Positions 16,722 through 23,716 of a DNA stretch of 46,460 nucleotides are shown here, piece after piece. How positions within the stretch are numbered: position 1 is the first letter of the stretch; the number at the start of each line of letters is the position of its first letter. The stretch is from Anaerolineaceae bacterium UBA5311 (GTDB lineage Bacteria > Chloroflexota > Anaerolineae > Anaerolineales > Anaerolineaceae), in NCBI GenBank assembly GCA_002411175.1, contig DHRN01000049.1:1-46460 (forward strand), in the 5' to 3' direction. The notes beneath the pieces are model-generated. The model was not told the origin of the DNA, searched no databases, and saw nothing but the letters and a program-made list of their open reading frames with translations. The position numbers and the translations under genes are program-made.

Positions 16722-17002
16722 CGTTCCCACTCCGTTCCAATTTTGAGCAGTTCCGGGACCACTTTGCCAAAACTGTGAGTATAGTTCGGGTTAACCCTGA
16801 CCAATTTTCCACTCAGAGCACGTCCGATGATGGTCTTGACGTGCACTTCCTCGCCAACTTCTCCGTCTTCAACAAGAAAGCCCGATACCCACATCACATA
16901 CGGGGTGAGCTTGGTATCCTCTGGCACGCTTGGCGCCCGTTCTTCCGGAGTGAGCACCACACTTTCGATCTCAACCCAGGTTCCTGCAGGAATGCTTGCC
17001 AT
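16718..17002 (-). CDS. ortA: 2-amino-4-oxopentanoate thiolase, alpha subunit
   Basis: A 94-residue OrtA-like protein, the small partner of ortB. It is a compact beta-rich domain beginning IPAGTWVEIESVVLTPEERA and containing LPxD-like VPEDTK, then TIIGRALSGKLVRVNPNYTH. The last stretch is typical of OrtA. It starts seven bases after the ord stop and ends in an ATGA overlap with ortB. OrtA alone has no known activity. The identification rests on its length, the conserved RxNPxYxHxFG tail and its invariant position between ord and ortB. Confidence 0.93.
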   Translation of the reverse strand: MASIPAGTWVEIESVVLTPEERAPSVPEDTKLTPYVMWVSGFLVEDGEVGEEVHVKTIIGRALSGKLVRVNPNYTHSFGKVVPELLKIGTEWER

Positions 17003-17009
17003 ACAAACC

Positions 17010-18053
17010 TCACACCCTGCGCGTGTAGGCGCTGGCGCCCATCAGAGCCGCGGGGGTGGGCAAGTCGATCATACGCTTCAACCCTGGGGTTGCGGCATAG
17101 ATATGCGGGATCATGTTAACTGCGATGCCTTGTGTGGCGATGCCGCCGGCATATTCAGGGGTAATAGCCATATGCACTTCGGGCAGACCGTAAATATTGA
17201 TGTAATCGCCTGTGCCCTGTCCTTCCAATTCGGGGAGGACTTGCTGCGGGTGGATCAGACGAACAACTTCTTTGTCTCCCGCGTAGCCGATCCCTGTATG
17301 CGCGCAGCCAGCCACCATGCCAGGTTCAATTTTGACATGCGCGGTCTCGCGATGGACCTTGCTGATGATCGGTTCGCGTATCTGTTCGATGCGATCGACA
17401 CCCAAACCGAGCGCGTCACTAATCATTTGGATTGATTCCGGGAAGCCGACATGTCCAACGATGCTGCCATCGTTAATTCCGGCATGGAAGGCTTCTGGTG
17501 TCGTTCCCACGCCCTGGGTATCCATGACAGTCGGTCCGTAGGGGCTCAGATCGTTGACCCGGGAAGCTTCAATACGTTCCACATTATGACACCCGCCGCT
17601 CAGCATGACCACGAGCAGGTCGAGCACATAACCAGGGTTCACACCGGTACCGAGGATCGAAACGCCGTGTTGTTTAGCGAGCTCGTCCAGCTCTTTGGCA
17701 AGCTCTGGGCTTTGGGCTTCAGGGGCAGCCATTTCTTCGGCAATCGAGATCACGTTGATGCCGGCGGTGAGGATGTTGCGCAGGTCGGGCATCTGTTTCT
17801 CGGTCCAGGAAGTTGTGGCGATGACAACCACGTCAACTTTTTCCTTATCGAGCACGGTTTCGGGCTGGTCAGTCACAGTTACATTCAGCACCTGGTCAAT
17901 TTTGAGCACTTCGCCCAGGTCTTTACCCACGTAGTCTGGGCGACCATCGATGGCGGCAACGATCTGCAAACCTGATTTCTGCAGCGCGAGTTTAGCCATG
18001 CCGCTGCCCATCGCTCCCAAACCCCATTGAAGCACACGAATTGGTTGATTCAT
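17010..18053 (-). CDS. ord: 2,4-diaminopentanoate dehydrogenase
   Basis: A 347-residue NAD(P)-dependent dehydrogenase, first gene of the ornithine operon. The N-terminal Rossmann fold has VLQWGLGAMGSGMAK with the glycine-rich loop at 11-16. GTGVNPGYVLDLLVVMLS and the middle catalytic domain resemble dihydrodipicolinate reductase-like enzymes. It oxidatively deaminates (2R,4S)-2,4-diaminopentanoate at C4 to 2-amino-4-oxopentanoate, releasing ammonia and reduced NAD(P). AAGGAGAG lies upstream of the ATG. Seven further genes follow on the same strand with gaps of seven to eight bases or overlaps, forming one operon down to about 9147. Confidence 0.96.
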   Translation of the reverse strand: MNQPIRVLQWGLGAMGSGMAKLALQKSGLQIVAAIDGRPDYVGKDLGEVLKIDQVLNVTVTDQPETVLDKEKVDVVVIATTSWTEKQMPDLRNILTAGINVISIAEEMAAPEAQSPELAKELDELAKQHGVSILGTGVNPGYVLDLLVVMLSGGCHNVERIEASRVNDLSPYGPTVMDTQGVGTTPEAFHAGINDGSIVGHVGFPESIQMISDALGLGVDRIEQIREPIISKVHRETAHVKIEPGMVAGCAHTGIGYAGDKEVVRLIHPQQVLPELEGQGTGDYINIYGLPEVHMAITPEYAGGIATQGIAVNMIPHIYAATPGLKRMIDLPTPAALMGASAYTRRV

Positions 18054-18092
18054 ACAATACTCTCCTTTTATATCGATTTTAATCTTGGTTCA

Positions 18093-18111
18093 CCTGCCAA
18101 AAACAGGCAGG
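18093..18111 (-). promoter_or_regulatory. Palindrome in the ord leader region
   Basis: CCTGCC and GGCAGG, separated by seven bases (aaaaaca), lie 40-58 bases upstream of the ord start. It may be an operator or a leader hairpin. The 18054-18260 region otherwise shows a TATAAT on the minus strand (18209-18204) that could begin the ord transcript about 155 bases upstream; no riboswitch class was recognised. Confidence 0.35.
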
Positions 18112-18260
18112 GATCGTGCTTGATACAGACATGAAAAATAATGCATGGTCTAACCGCGGCCAGGCATCATTCGCCAGCATCCAGCCTATCGCCAGCACTC
18201 TTCATTATACACTGTCAATTATGAATTTTTCGTTTAGCAATTTGAAGTAAGAATTTCAGG

Positions 18261-18297
18261 AAAAAGCTAAGCTAACCGCGAATTGCAGTTAGCTTAA
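18261..18297 (-). terminator. Terminator between the nagA group and ord
   Basis: AAGCTAAC / GTTAGCTT is a perfect eight-base-pair stem (18269-18276 with 18288-18295) and an eleven-base loop. On the minus strand it is followed by AGCTTTTTCC. It ends the transcript of the 18343 gene before the ornithine operon promoter. Confidence 0.8.
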
Positions 18298-18342
18298 TTT
18301 TCCGAAGTTTCATTGCATTATTGGGAGCAAAAAGCCATAGCC

Positions 18343-18969
18343 TTACTTTATGACCTTTAATAATTCAACTTCGGTGTTACACAATGACTTAAACCGTTCT
18401 GCCGCTAACTTTCCGGCTCTATCAGGCTTGTAATGCACTGGAACGGCTACTTTTGGTTTCAATACATTGATAACTTCAGCTGCCTGAGCCGCGTCCATGT
18501 TCCCTTCCCCGTCGATAGGTATCAACACCAAATCAGCAAGCCCTTCCTTCATCTCGGGGATCAAGCCGGTATCTCCGGTGTGATAAACCCGCAGTCCATC
18601 AGTCATAGTAACGATATATCCAACTCCGCCGCTCTCTTTTGCATGACAACCAGAAGGCATGTAAGCCGGCATGACCTTTACCAGGGCGCCTTTGATAATC
18701 AGTTCGTCACCCGGTTTTGCTATGCGAATGTCACCGACAAATTTTGGAGCACACCGCTCAGGACAAACGATGATGGTGGAACCCTTGCGCAGCCACTTAA
18801 TTTCGTCGGGGTCACAATGCATTGGATGATCGTGTGTGATCAAAATGGCATCACCGATTGAAGGATAAGCGATTTTATAAGGATCAATGTAGAAATTTGG
18901 CGTGTCTTCAAGGAAAATGCTCGCTGCTCCAAACCACTTGATCGCGTTTCGTACGTAGAAGTTACCCAT
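18343..18969 (-). CDS. UlaG-like metallo-beta-lactamase-fold hydrolase
   Basis: A 208-residue MBL-fold protein. The metal ligands are visible: H46, H48, H51 and D53 in THDHPMHCD, D133 in YHTGDTG, and H179 in VPVHY. The set lacks the middle histidine position of classical lactamases and agrees with the UlaG/L-ascorbate-6-phosphate-lactonase-like group, including bacterial 'metal-dependent hydrolases'. It lies 26 bases downstream of nagA on the same strand, so a sugar-phosphate or amino-sugar related role is possible; the substrate is unknown. A strong terminator follows. Confidence 0.85.
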   Translation of the reverse strand: MGNFYVRNAIKWFGAASIFLEDTPNFYIDPYKIAYPSIGDAILITHDHPMHCDPDEIKWLRKGSTIIVCPERCAPKFVGDIRIAKPGDELIIKGALVKVMPAYMPSGCHAKESGGVGYIVTMTDGLRVYHTGDTGLIPEMKEGLADLVLIPIDGEGNMDAAQAAEVINVLKPKVAVPVHYKPDRAGKLAAERFKSLCNTEVELLKVIK

Positions 18970-18995
18970 AATCAGTTCAGTTTCTCCGGATAATC

Positions 18996-20192
18996 TCAGT
19001 TTGAAAATAATCCGGAAGGATCGTAGGCGACCTTCCCTTTTGCTATTGTCAGGAAAACCCTCAGATCTTCATCCAGAACGACGATATCAGCATCTTTACC
19101 TGGTTCAAGGCTGCCAATGCGGTCGTCTAATCCAACCACCCGGGCAGGGGTCAGTGATGCCATCCGGATTGCATCCGCCAACTTCACATGAACCTGGTTG
19201 ACCAAAACTCTGATACCCTGGTCAATTTCCCATTCGCTGCCTGCCATAGTATGATCATCCTCACTGGTCGAATTCGCGTAACGGGTAACCCCGTTTTCTT
19301 TGATCAGTTTATAGCCGTCTCGTTCATACTCACCATCGGGCAGCCCTGCTACCATGGTATTGTCTGTGATCAAACAAACCTGGTCCACACCCTTGCAGCG
19401 CAGCAAAATATCGATAGCGACTGGCGAAACATGGAAGCCATCTGCAATAATTTCATTTGTGACCTGGTTACATGTCAGTGCTCCACCTACTACGCCTGGT
19501 TTCCTCTGATGCAGGGGGGTCATTACGTTAAATGTATGCGTAACATGCCTTATACCAAGCTCAACGCCGCGCACGAAATCTTCATAGGTTGCCTTGGTAG
19601 AATGACAAACAGCAGGCAGTACGTTCAGCTTTCTCAGCTCCTTGATAATCACGTCTGCGCCATCAAGCTCAACTGAAATGCCCATAATTTTCAAATGTCC
19701 TTCAGCAGCATTATAAAATTCGTAAAATCGCTCAAGCGTTGGTTTCTCAAGTCCCTGGTCGATACCCTCAACCTTACCCACTTCTTTCGGAGTCAGAAAA
19801 GGACCTTCCATATGAATACCAGCAACTTCTGCTCCCAACTGGTCAGTATCCATTGCCGCGATAATTTCCTTAACGCCATAGAGACTATCAACCGTGGGGA
19901 GCCAGCTTGTGCAACCTGAACTTACTAATCGGGCAGAATTGTCCAGGACGGTTTTTCGTCCACCCTCGTCCACCATATATCCCAAACCACCATGATTATG
20001 GATATCAAAGAAACCAGGTGCCACAACTTTATCACCCAGTTCAATTCTTCGATAATCTTCAGGGATATCGATGTTTGCCTGGCTGCCAACTGCCACTATT
20101 TTTCCATCATCAATCAAGACCACTCCATCAGCGATCTCAACCAAGGGTGTAATTAATCGTTCTGAGAAAACTGCGAGCTTATTGTCATTCAT
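18996..20192 (-). CDS. nagA: N-acetylglucosamine-6-phosphate deacetylase
   Basis: A 398-residue amidohydrolase. Typical NagA residues are seen: H65 and H67 in FDIHNHGG, the metal-binding E129 in GIHMEGPFL, H197 in VCHSTKA, H219 in THTFNVM and the catalytic D277 in LITDNTMVAG. It deacetylates GlcNAc-6-phosphate to glucosamine-6-phosphate and acetate, feeding cell-wall sugar recycling or chitin/peptidoglycan use. GGAAAGG precedes the ATG. It follows a PRD regulator by 32 bases and precedes the UlaG-like gene, but no nagB or PTS permease is within this window. Confidence 0.92.
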   Translation of the reverse strand: MNDNKLAVFSERLITPLVEIADGVVLIDDGKIVAVGSQANIDIPEDYRRIELGDKVVAPGFFDIHNHGGLGYMVDEGGRKTVLDNSARLVSSGCTSWLPTVDSLYGVKEIIAAMDTDQLGAEVAGIHMEGPFLTPKEVGKVEGIDQGLEKPTLERFYEFYNAAEGHLKIMGISVELDGADVIIKELRKLNVLPAVCHSTKATYEDFVRGVELGIRHVTHTFNVMTPLHQRKPGVVGGALTCNQVTNEIIADGFHVSPVAIDILLRCKGVDQVCLITDNTMVAGLPDGEYERDGYKLIKENGVTRYANSTSEDDHTMAGSEWEIDQGIRVLVNQVHVKLADAIRMASLTPARVVGLDDRIGSLEPGKDADIVVLDEDLRVFLTIAKGKVAYDPSGLFSN

Positions 20193-20224
20193 AAATACCT
20201 TTCCAAAGCCAAAAATCTGAACTT

Positions 20225-21511
20225 CTACCTAATATCTTCCATTGCTGCTGCAAAATGCATCGCCAGGTAACCAATTTCTTCATCTGGAACAGGTTTACCA
20301 AAGTAAGTTTCAAGTATTTTCCCCGTGTTTTCGGCGACCTGGAATATGTAAGGGTATTCGTGTTGGATCTCTTTCAGCAAATGATTTCGAATTGGTAAGC
20401 CATATTTTAATCGGTGGACTGCCGGTTTAAGGTGAATAATCAATCCCTGAAAGAGTTGCTGATCTACATTCAGAATTGGGTTCAACAACTTGGCAGCCTC
20501 CCGAATGATTTCTCTAAGCAGCGTTTCAACATCCTCATCATCAATCGAGGGTTCCTGATCAGAATCTGTCAGCAGGCTTGGTGGTAACTGGCGGCTTTTG
20601 ATGCCCAGAATATTTGCAGCTATATTAATAGTTTCTGCCTTGGTTAGCTTGGTCTCAAAATCCCGGTTAATTATTTCAGTCAACTCAATCGCGATGGAGT
20701 ACTCCCTGGTGGTTTCCAAATCTGTAGTTTGCATACCCAACTCTGATAAATAAAAACCTTGTGTCGCTCTATTTAGCAAAATTACAAAAAACACAACCAT
20801 TGACAAATAAGAGCTGTCAGTCATTTTACTGGTGCAGTTTTCCTCAATATGCTTAACGAGTTTATGACAGGCTTCAAACTCCAGGACGTTTGGATCAAAG
20901 CTGGTGACTTCCTTTAACCCCATAATGTATTGGCAAAAATTACGATACTCAAATGTTTTGCCCTGATAAAGAGCCAGGATTGAAATCTGACTGATCATAT
21001 CAAAAATGACGGTGTGCATGCCTTTACGTAAATTTAGCTCCGAGCCCTCTATTTTGATGCCATGTCCAGGCTGTCGAACCAGCTTTAAGCCATGTTGGAT
21101 TAACCAGGTTTCCACTTCGTCAAAATCTGAATAGATGGTTGGAAGTGAAACCCCAATTCGGGGGGAAAACATTTTCATGTTCAGAGGGGGTCTTTCTGTA
21201 AATAATGCGAAAACCAGCAGCTGTACACGTTCTTCATGCGAAAGGATCAGGTGATAACTCGTAATTCCCTTGATCTGGGTTATTAACCGATCTTTTTCCT
21301 CAATAAGGATATTGATGAAATACCCTGAACCTGGCTTTTTAGATAGTTCAATTTCTTTTTCAGCAAGCCAGAATTCCAAACGTTTCATGGAATAACCCAC
21401 CTCCCGAGGTGTGAAATTCAACTGCGCAGCAATAGTCTTTGCTGAGACTGGCTCGTTACAATTTAGCAAAAAAAGTAAGATGTTCCTCGATCTGGTATCC
21501 AGCGGTATCAT
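20225..21511 (-). CDS. PRD-domain transcriptional regulator (BglG/MtlR-type)
   Basis: A 428-residue regulator. It opens with two DNA-binding parts: a winged helix at about 5-65 (SAKTIAAQLNFTPREVGYSM) and an Mga/HTH-like region at about 85-165 (ISxxTIYSDFDEVETWL). Two PRD modules follow, about 190-290 and 330-425. The second PRD has H residues in LKPAVHRLKYG and GYLAMHFAAA, the usual phosphorylation sites. PRD 1 looks poor in histidines at the expected places, and no EIIA or EIIB domain is attached. Such proteins are switched by PTS phosphorylation. As first gene of the nagA operon it probably controls it. Confidence 0.88.
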   Translation of the reverse strand: MIPLDTRSRNILLFLLNCNEPVSAKTIAAQLNFTPREVGYSMKRLEFWLAEKEIELSKKPGSGYFINILIEEKDRLITQIKGITSYHLILSHEERVQLLVFALFTERPPLNMKMFSPRIGVSLPTIYSDFDEVETWLIQHGLKLVRQPGHGIKIEGSELNLRKGMHTVIFDMISQISILALYQGKTFEYRNFCQYIMGLKEVTSFDPNVLEFEACHKLVKHIEENCTSKMTDSSYLSMVVFFVILLNRATQGFYLSELGMQTTDLETTREYSIAIELTEIINRDFETKLTKAETINIAANILGIKSRQLPPSLLTDSDQEPSIDDEDVETLLREIIREAAKLLNPILNVDQQLFQGLIIHLKPAVHRLKYGLPIRNHLLKEIQHEYPYIFQVAENTGKILETYFGKPVPDEEIGYLAMHFAAAMEDIR

Positions 21512-21868
21512 TTAAATCTCAATAAAAATCGCGAAAAAGAATGACAAAATATAGAAAACTGTCTACAAACTTATTATACCCGTCAATTAAATGTGACTTT
21601 CTCATTCTGCAGCAAATTATTTAACATAACTAAAAGGATTGACCCATAAAAAACGCCTTTGGGCGACCGGTAATCAAAGCAGACCCGGCGCAACGACCGT
21701 GTTTATGTGATTGCCATATTTCAGTGATCATGCTTGTATTAGGGTGGGTGTTTCTTTTCAAGCTGTCCTGCTTTTGCCTTGTTATGAACAGCAATCCACT
21801 GCGGCTAACTAGCAGGGGGAGCAGATCGTAATAGGTAGAAAGACAACCGGATACGAAAAATTGATGGG
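21512..21868. other. Intergenic region with promoter and possible structured RNA
   Basis: On the minus strand a TATAAT (21578-21573), preceded closely by AATTGAC, could drive the regulator gene. 21669-21868 encodes no protein I can support. The minus strand there has GCTGTTC...GGACAGC able to pair, and ends in CGCC-CAAA-GGCG-TTTTTT. This may simply be the 3' untranslated region of the gene at 21869. An RNA gene was considered but no family was recognised. Confidence 0.35.
21646..21668 (-). terminator. Short terminator-like hairpin
   Basis: The minus strand reads CGCC, a CAAA loop, GGCG and then TTTTTT. The stem is only four base pairs, so it is weak, but it suits the end of a transcript from the sortase-like gene at 21869. 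Confidence 0.45.
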
Positions 21869-22732
21869 TTAATTGTCCGGTTCGATTGCGATTACAAACC
21901 TCGCTTGCGTCCAGTAACCAGCATCGGGGTCGGTCAGTTCATCCAGTGCCGCCCTGCCGCAAAAATAGATCAACATGGCATCCGGCGACAGTTCCGCAAA
22001 CCCGCTCTGCGGATAAGCCTGCCCCAGGTACGGCACCAGGTCCATGGTATGCCTGGAAAGTTCATCGACTTCCACAGCCGGCACGCGCACCGCAGCCACT
22101 ACGCGAGCGCTGGTCACCTGCTCTTGCTGCTTCAGTCTTACCTGGCTACCCCGCAGGCAACTATTCAGTCTCTTCTCCATCTCGCTCAAGGGCTGAACTT
22201 CATTTATTGAATCGGTCTCCAGGAAATACTGCAAATCCGTGGCTGGTGAGCGTTCGGACCAAAAATCCCAGCCCGAATGCATCCAAAGCCCTTCATACCC
22301 CAGGTGTTCCCACGCCACCGCACTGTTTTTGCCTATCCCAAACTCCTGGTCTTCAAAGACTTCAGGATACCAGGCGATGATCCTGGTGGGGGGTATATCA
22401 ATGGTAACGCTTTCACCGCAGTCGATTGAAAACTGAAAGCCAAGATCACTTTCGAGCAGATCCAGGTCTGCAAATTTCATCCATTCGCCCTCTGGCTCGG
22501 CATTCGCGGGTCCCAAATAATTTGAAACAAAACTTGATTTTGCAGATACCAGCGGTAAAAACAGGCGAAGGTCTCCCTTTTTGGGAACAATCGCAACTGT
22601 TGTAGAAGCCTTGCCAACAACTGTGTCCGGAAAACGCACAAATCGCCACAACTTTCCGAAGATCACGAGAGCAGCCAGGCTAAAAACCAGCCCTGTCGCC
22701 AGGAAGATCCTGTTTGTTTTTTTAGTCTGCAT
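21869..22732 (-). CDS. Divergent sortase-like membrane protein
   Basis: A 287-residue protein with an N-terminal membrane anchor (residues 8-27) and an extracellular domain that looks like a sortase. The catalytic triad candidates stand in order: H152 in LWMHSGW, C258 in MLIYFCGR, and R278 in TQARFVIAIEP. This mirrors the His, TLxTC and Arg arrangement of sortases. The His-Cys spacing is longer than in SrtA because of an insertion of about 40 residues (160-200). IIAWYP near 118 also fits a strand of the barrel. It immediately follows the gene for a protein with a sorting-signal-like tail, a possible substrate. The assignment is an inference from motif order, not clear family similarity. Confidence 0.5.
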   Translation of the reverse strand: MQTKKTNRIFLATGLVFSLAALVIFGKLWRFVRFPDTVVGKASTTVAIVPKKGDLRLFLPLVSAKSSFVSNYLGPANAEPEGEWMKFADLDLLESDLGFQFSIDCGESVTIDIPPTRIIAWYPEVFEDQEFGIGKNSAVAWEHLGYEGLWMHSGWDFWSERSPATDLQYFLETDSINEVQPLSEMEKRLNSCLRGSQVRLKQQEQVTSARVVAAVRVPAVEVDELSRHTMDLVPYLGQAYPQSGFAELSPDAMLIYFCGRAALDELTDPDAGYWTQARFVIAIEPDN

Positions 22733-22750
22733 CCGGTTGCCCAGTTGTGA

Positions 22751-23299
22751 TCATCGCTTTTTGTTTTTAGCAAAACTAAAGAAATAAAGACTAAAAGCGA
22801 TCAACCCGATCATCGAAAAAACCAGCCCCACGCCGGCATACAATGATGGACTTTCACTCCCTGGTCCCACGGTCGGAGGAATGGACGGAGCGGGAGTCTT
22901 AGTCGAAGTAGATGTGGAAGTATTGGTTGGTGTATTGGTCGGTGTATTGGTTGGCGTATTGGTCGGGGTGTTGGTTGGTGTATTGGTTGGTGTATTGGTT
23001 GGCACACTTGACGGTGAGGGTGTTGGTTGTTTTGGGGTTTCTGTTGGATTCGGTGTAAACCAGGGATAACCACCCTTTTCTTCGGCAGCCGTTGCAGATA
23101 CCAATTCCACCAAGGGCTCTCCTGTTTCTGAAATCTCTTCCACAAAATCGCCCTGTTTCGCTGCCTTTTCAACGGGGTCTTTTTCGGCTCTGACTACTTC
23201 GACAAGTCGTCTGCCAACAAATCCGCCAGCAAGAATCACGAGTATAAAGAATAAAACAAGCAGCAAAGCCAGGTGGTTGCCATCATTTTTCCTTTTCAT
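22751..23299 (-). CDS. Membrane-anchored protein with Thr/Pro repeats and sorting-signal-like C terminus
   Basis: About 182 residues. An N-terminal hydrophobic helix (near residues 12-31) is followed by an acidic domain and then NTPT repeated seven to eight times. The C terminus has IPPTV, which recalls LPxTG, then a hydrophobic stretch of about 20 residues and the basic tail KNKKR. This order is that of a wall-linked protein, with the repeat as a spacer. A sortase-like gene follows after 18 bases. The ATG at 23299 is preferred because AAGGA is spaced about ten bases away; a GTG at 23308 is also open. Function unknown; cell-surface exposure is an inference. Confidence 0.7.
   Translation of the reverse strand: MKRKNDGNHLALLLVLFFILVILAGGFVGRRLVEVVRAEKDPVEKAAKQGDFVEEISETGEPLVELVSATAAEEKGGYPWFTPNPTETPKQPTPSPSSVPTNTPTNTPTNTPTNTPTNTPTNTPTNTSTSTSTKTPAPSIPPTVGPGSESPSLYAGVGLVFSMIGLIAFSLYFFSFAKNKKR
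22919..23004 (-). repeat. 12-bp tandem repeat encoding NTPT
   Basis: A 12-base unit (plus strand GTATTGGTTGGT and third-base variants) is repeated about seven times. It encodes the Thr/Pro spacer of the gene at 22751-23299. Copy number is likely to vary between strains. Confidence 0.85.
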
Positions 23300-23408
23300 C
23301 TTTGCCACATCCTTTCAATTGCGAAAAAATCGCGGTTTGTTGCCATGATTTTCTTTAATGTGCAAGAAACATACCCTTTTGCATCTATCCAGCAAATTAC
23401 ATACAAAC

Positions 23409-23414
23409 TATAAT
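23409..23414 (+). promoter_or_regulatory. -10 box of a probable leaderless promoter
   Basis: TATAAT is followed by six bases (acaggc) and the ATG at 23421. This geometry decides the start of the next gene against an in-frame ATG at 23358. Confidence 0.65.
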
Positions 23415-23420
23415 ACAGGC

Positions 23421-23684
23421 ATGGCAAAACCACTCACCCCTGAACAGCGCATTAAGAATGCCGCAAAATTAATAGAAGAAGCGCGGAATATCCCCCGACC
23501 TGCCTCGGTTGGCTGGGATCATTTCAGCTACACCGCCCAGGTCAAAGACACGCTAAAAAAAGCTTTCGAATTGATCAAACTGATCCAGCACTCACCCAGC
23601 GCTGACAAGGAAACAAAGCGCCAGGCAAAAGACTTGATGGATTCGCTCCCTGAAATAGAGCGGGAAATCCTGAAGCCTTCCTGA
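23421..23684 (+). CDS. Small soluble protein, unknown function (87 aa)
   Basis: An 87-residue charged, mostly helical protein (LTPEQRIKNAAKLIEEARNI, then KDTLKKAFELIKLIQHSP). It has no membrane segment or recognised motif. The start follows a TATAAT box by six bases, and the protein opens MAKPLTPEQ. The gene is alone, divergent from the sortase-like pair and convergent with the branching enzyme. A TGACGCA...TGCGTCA inverted repeat overlaps its stop codon and may help end transcription. Not recognised. Confidence 0.7.
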   Translation: MAKPLTPEQRIKNAAKLIEEARNIPRPASVGWDHFSYTAQVKDTLKKAFELIKLIQHSPSADKETKRQAKDLMDSLPEIEREILKPS

Positions 23685-23716
23685 CGCAATTTGACGGGTA
23701 TTCTTCTCCACCTGCG

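Noticed and set aside
18054..18260. Cobalamin riboswitch before ord, expected for a B12-dependent operon
   Set aside because: No B12-box-like core could be seen; only a short palindrome is present.
22919..23004. CRISPR-like regular repeat
   Set aside because: Units are 12 bases with no spacers and lie in frame inside a gene.
22881..23069. Frame coding for a Gly-Val-Leu repeat opposite the Thr/Pro repeat
   Set aside because: It is a by-product of the 12-bp repeat read on the other strand.
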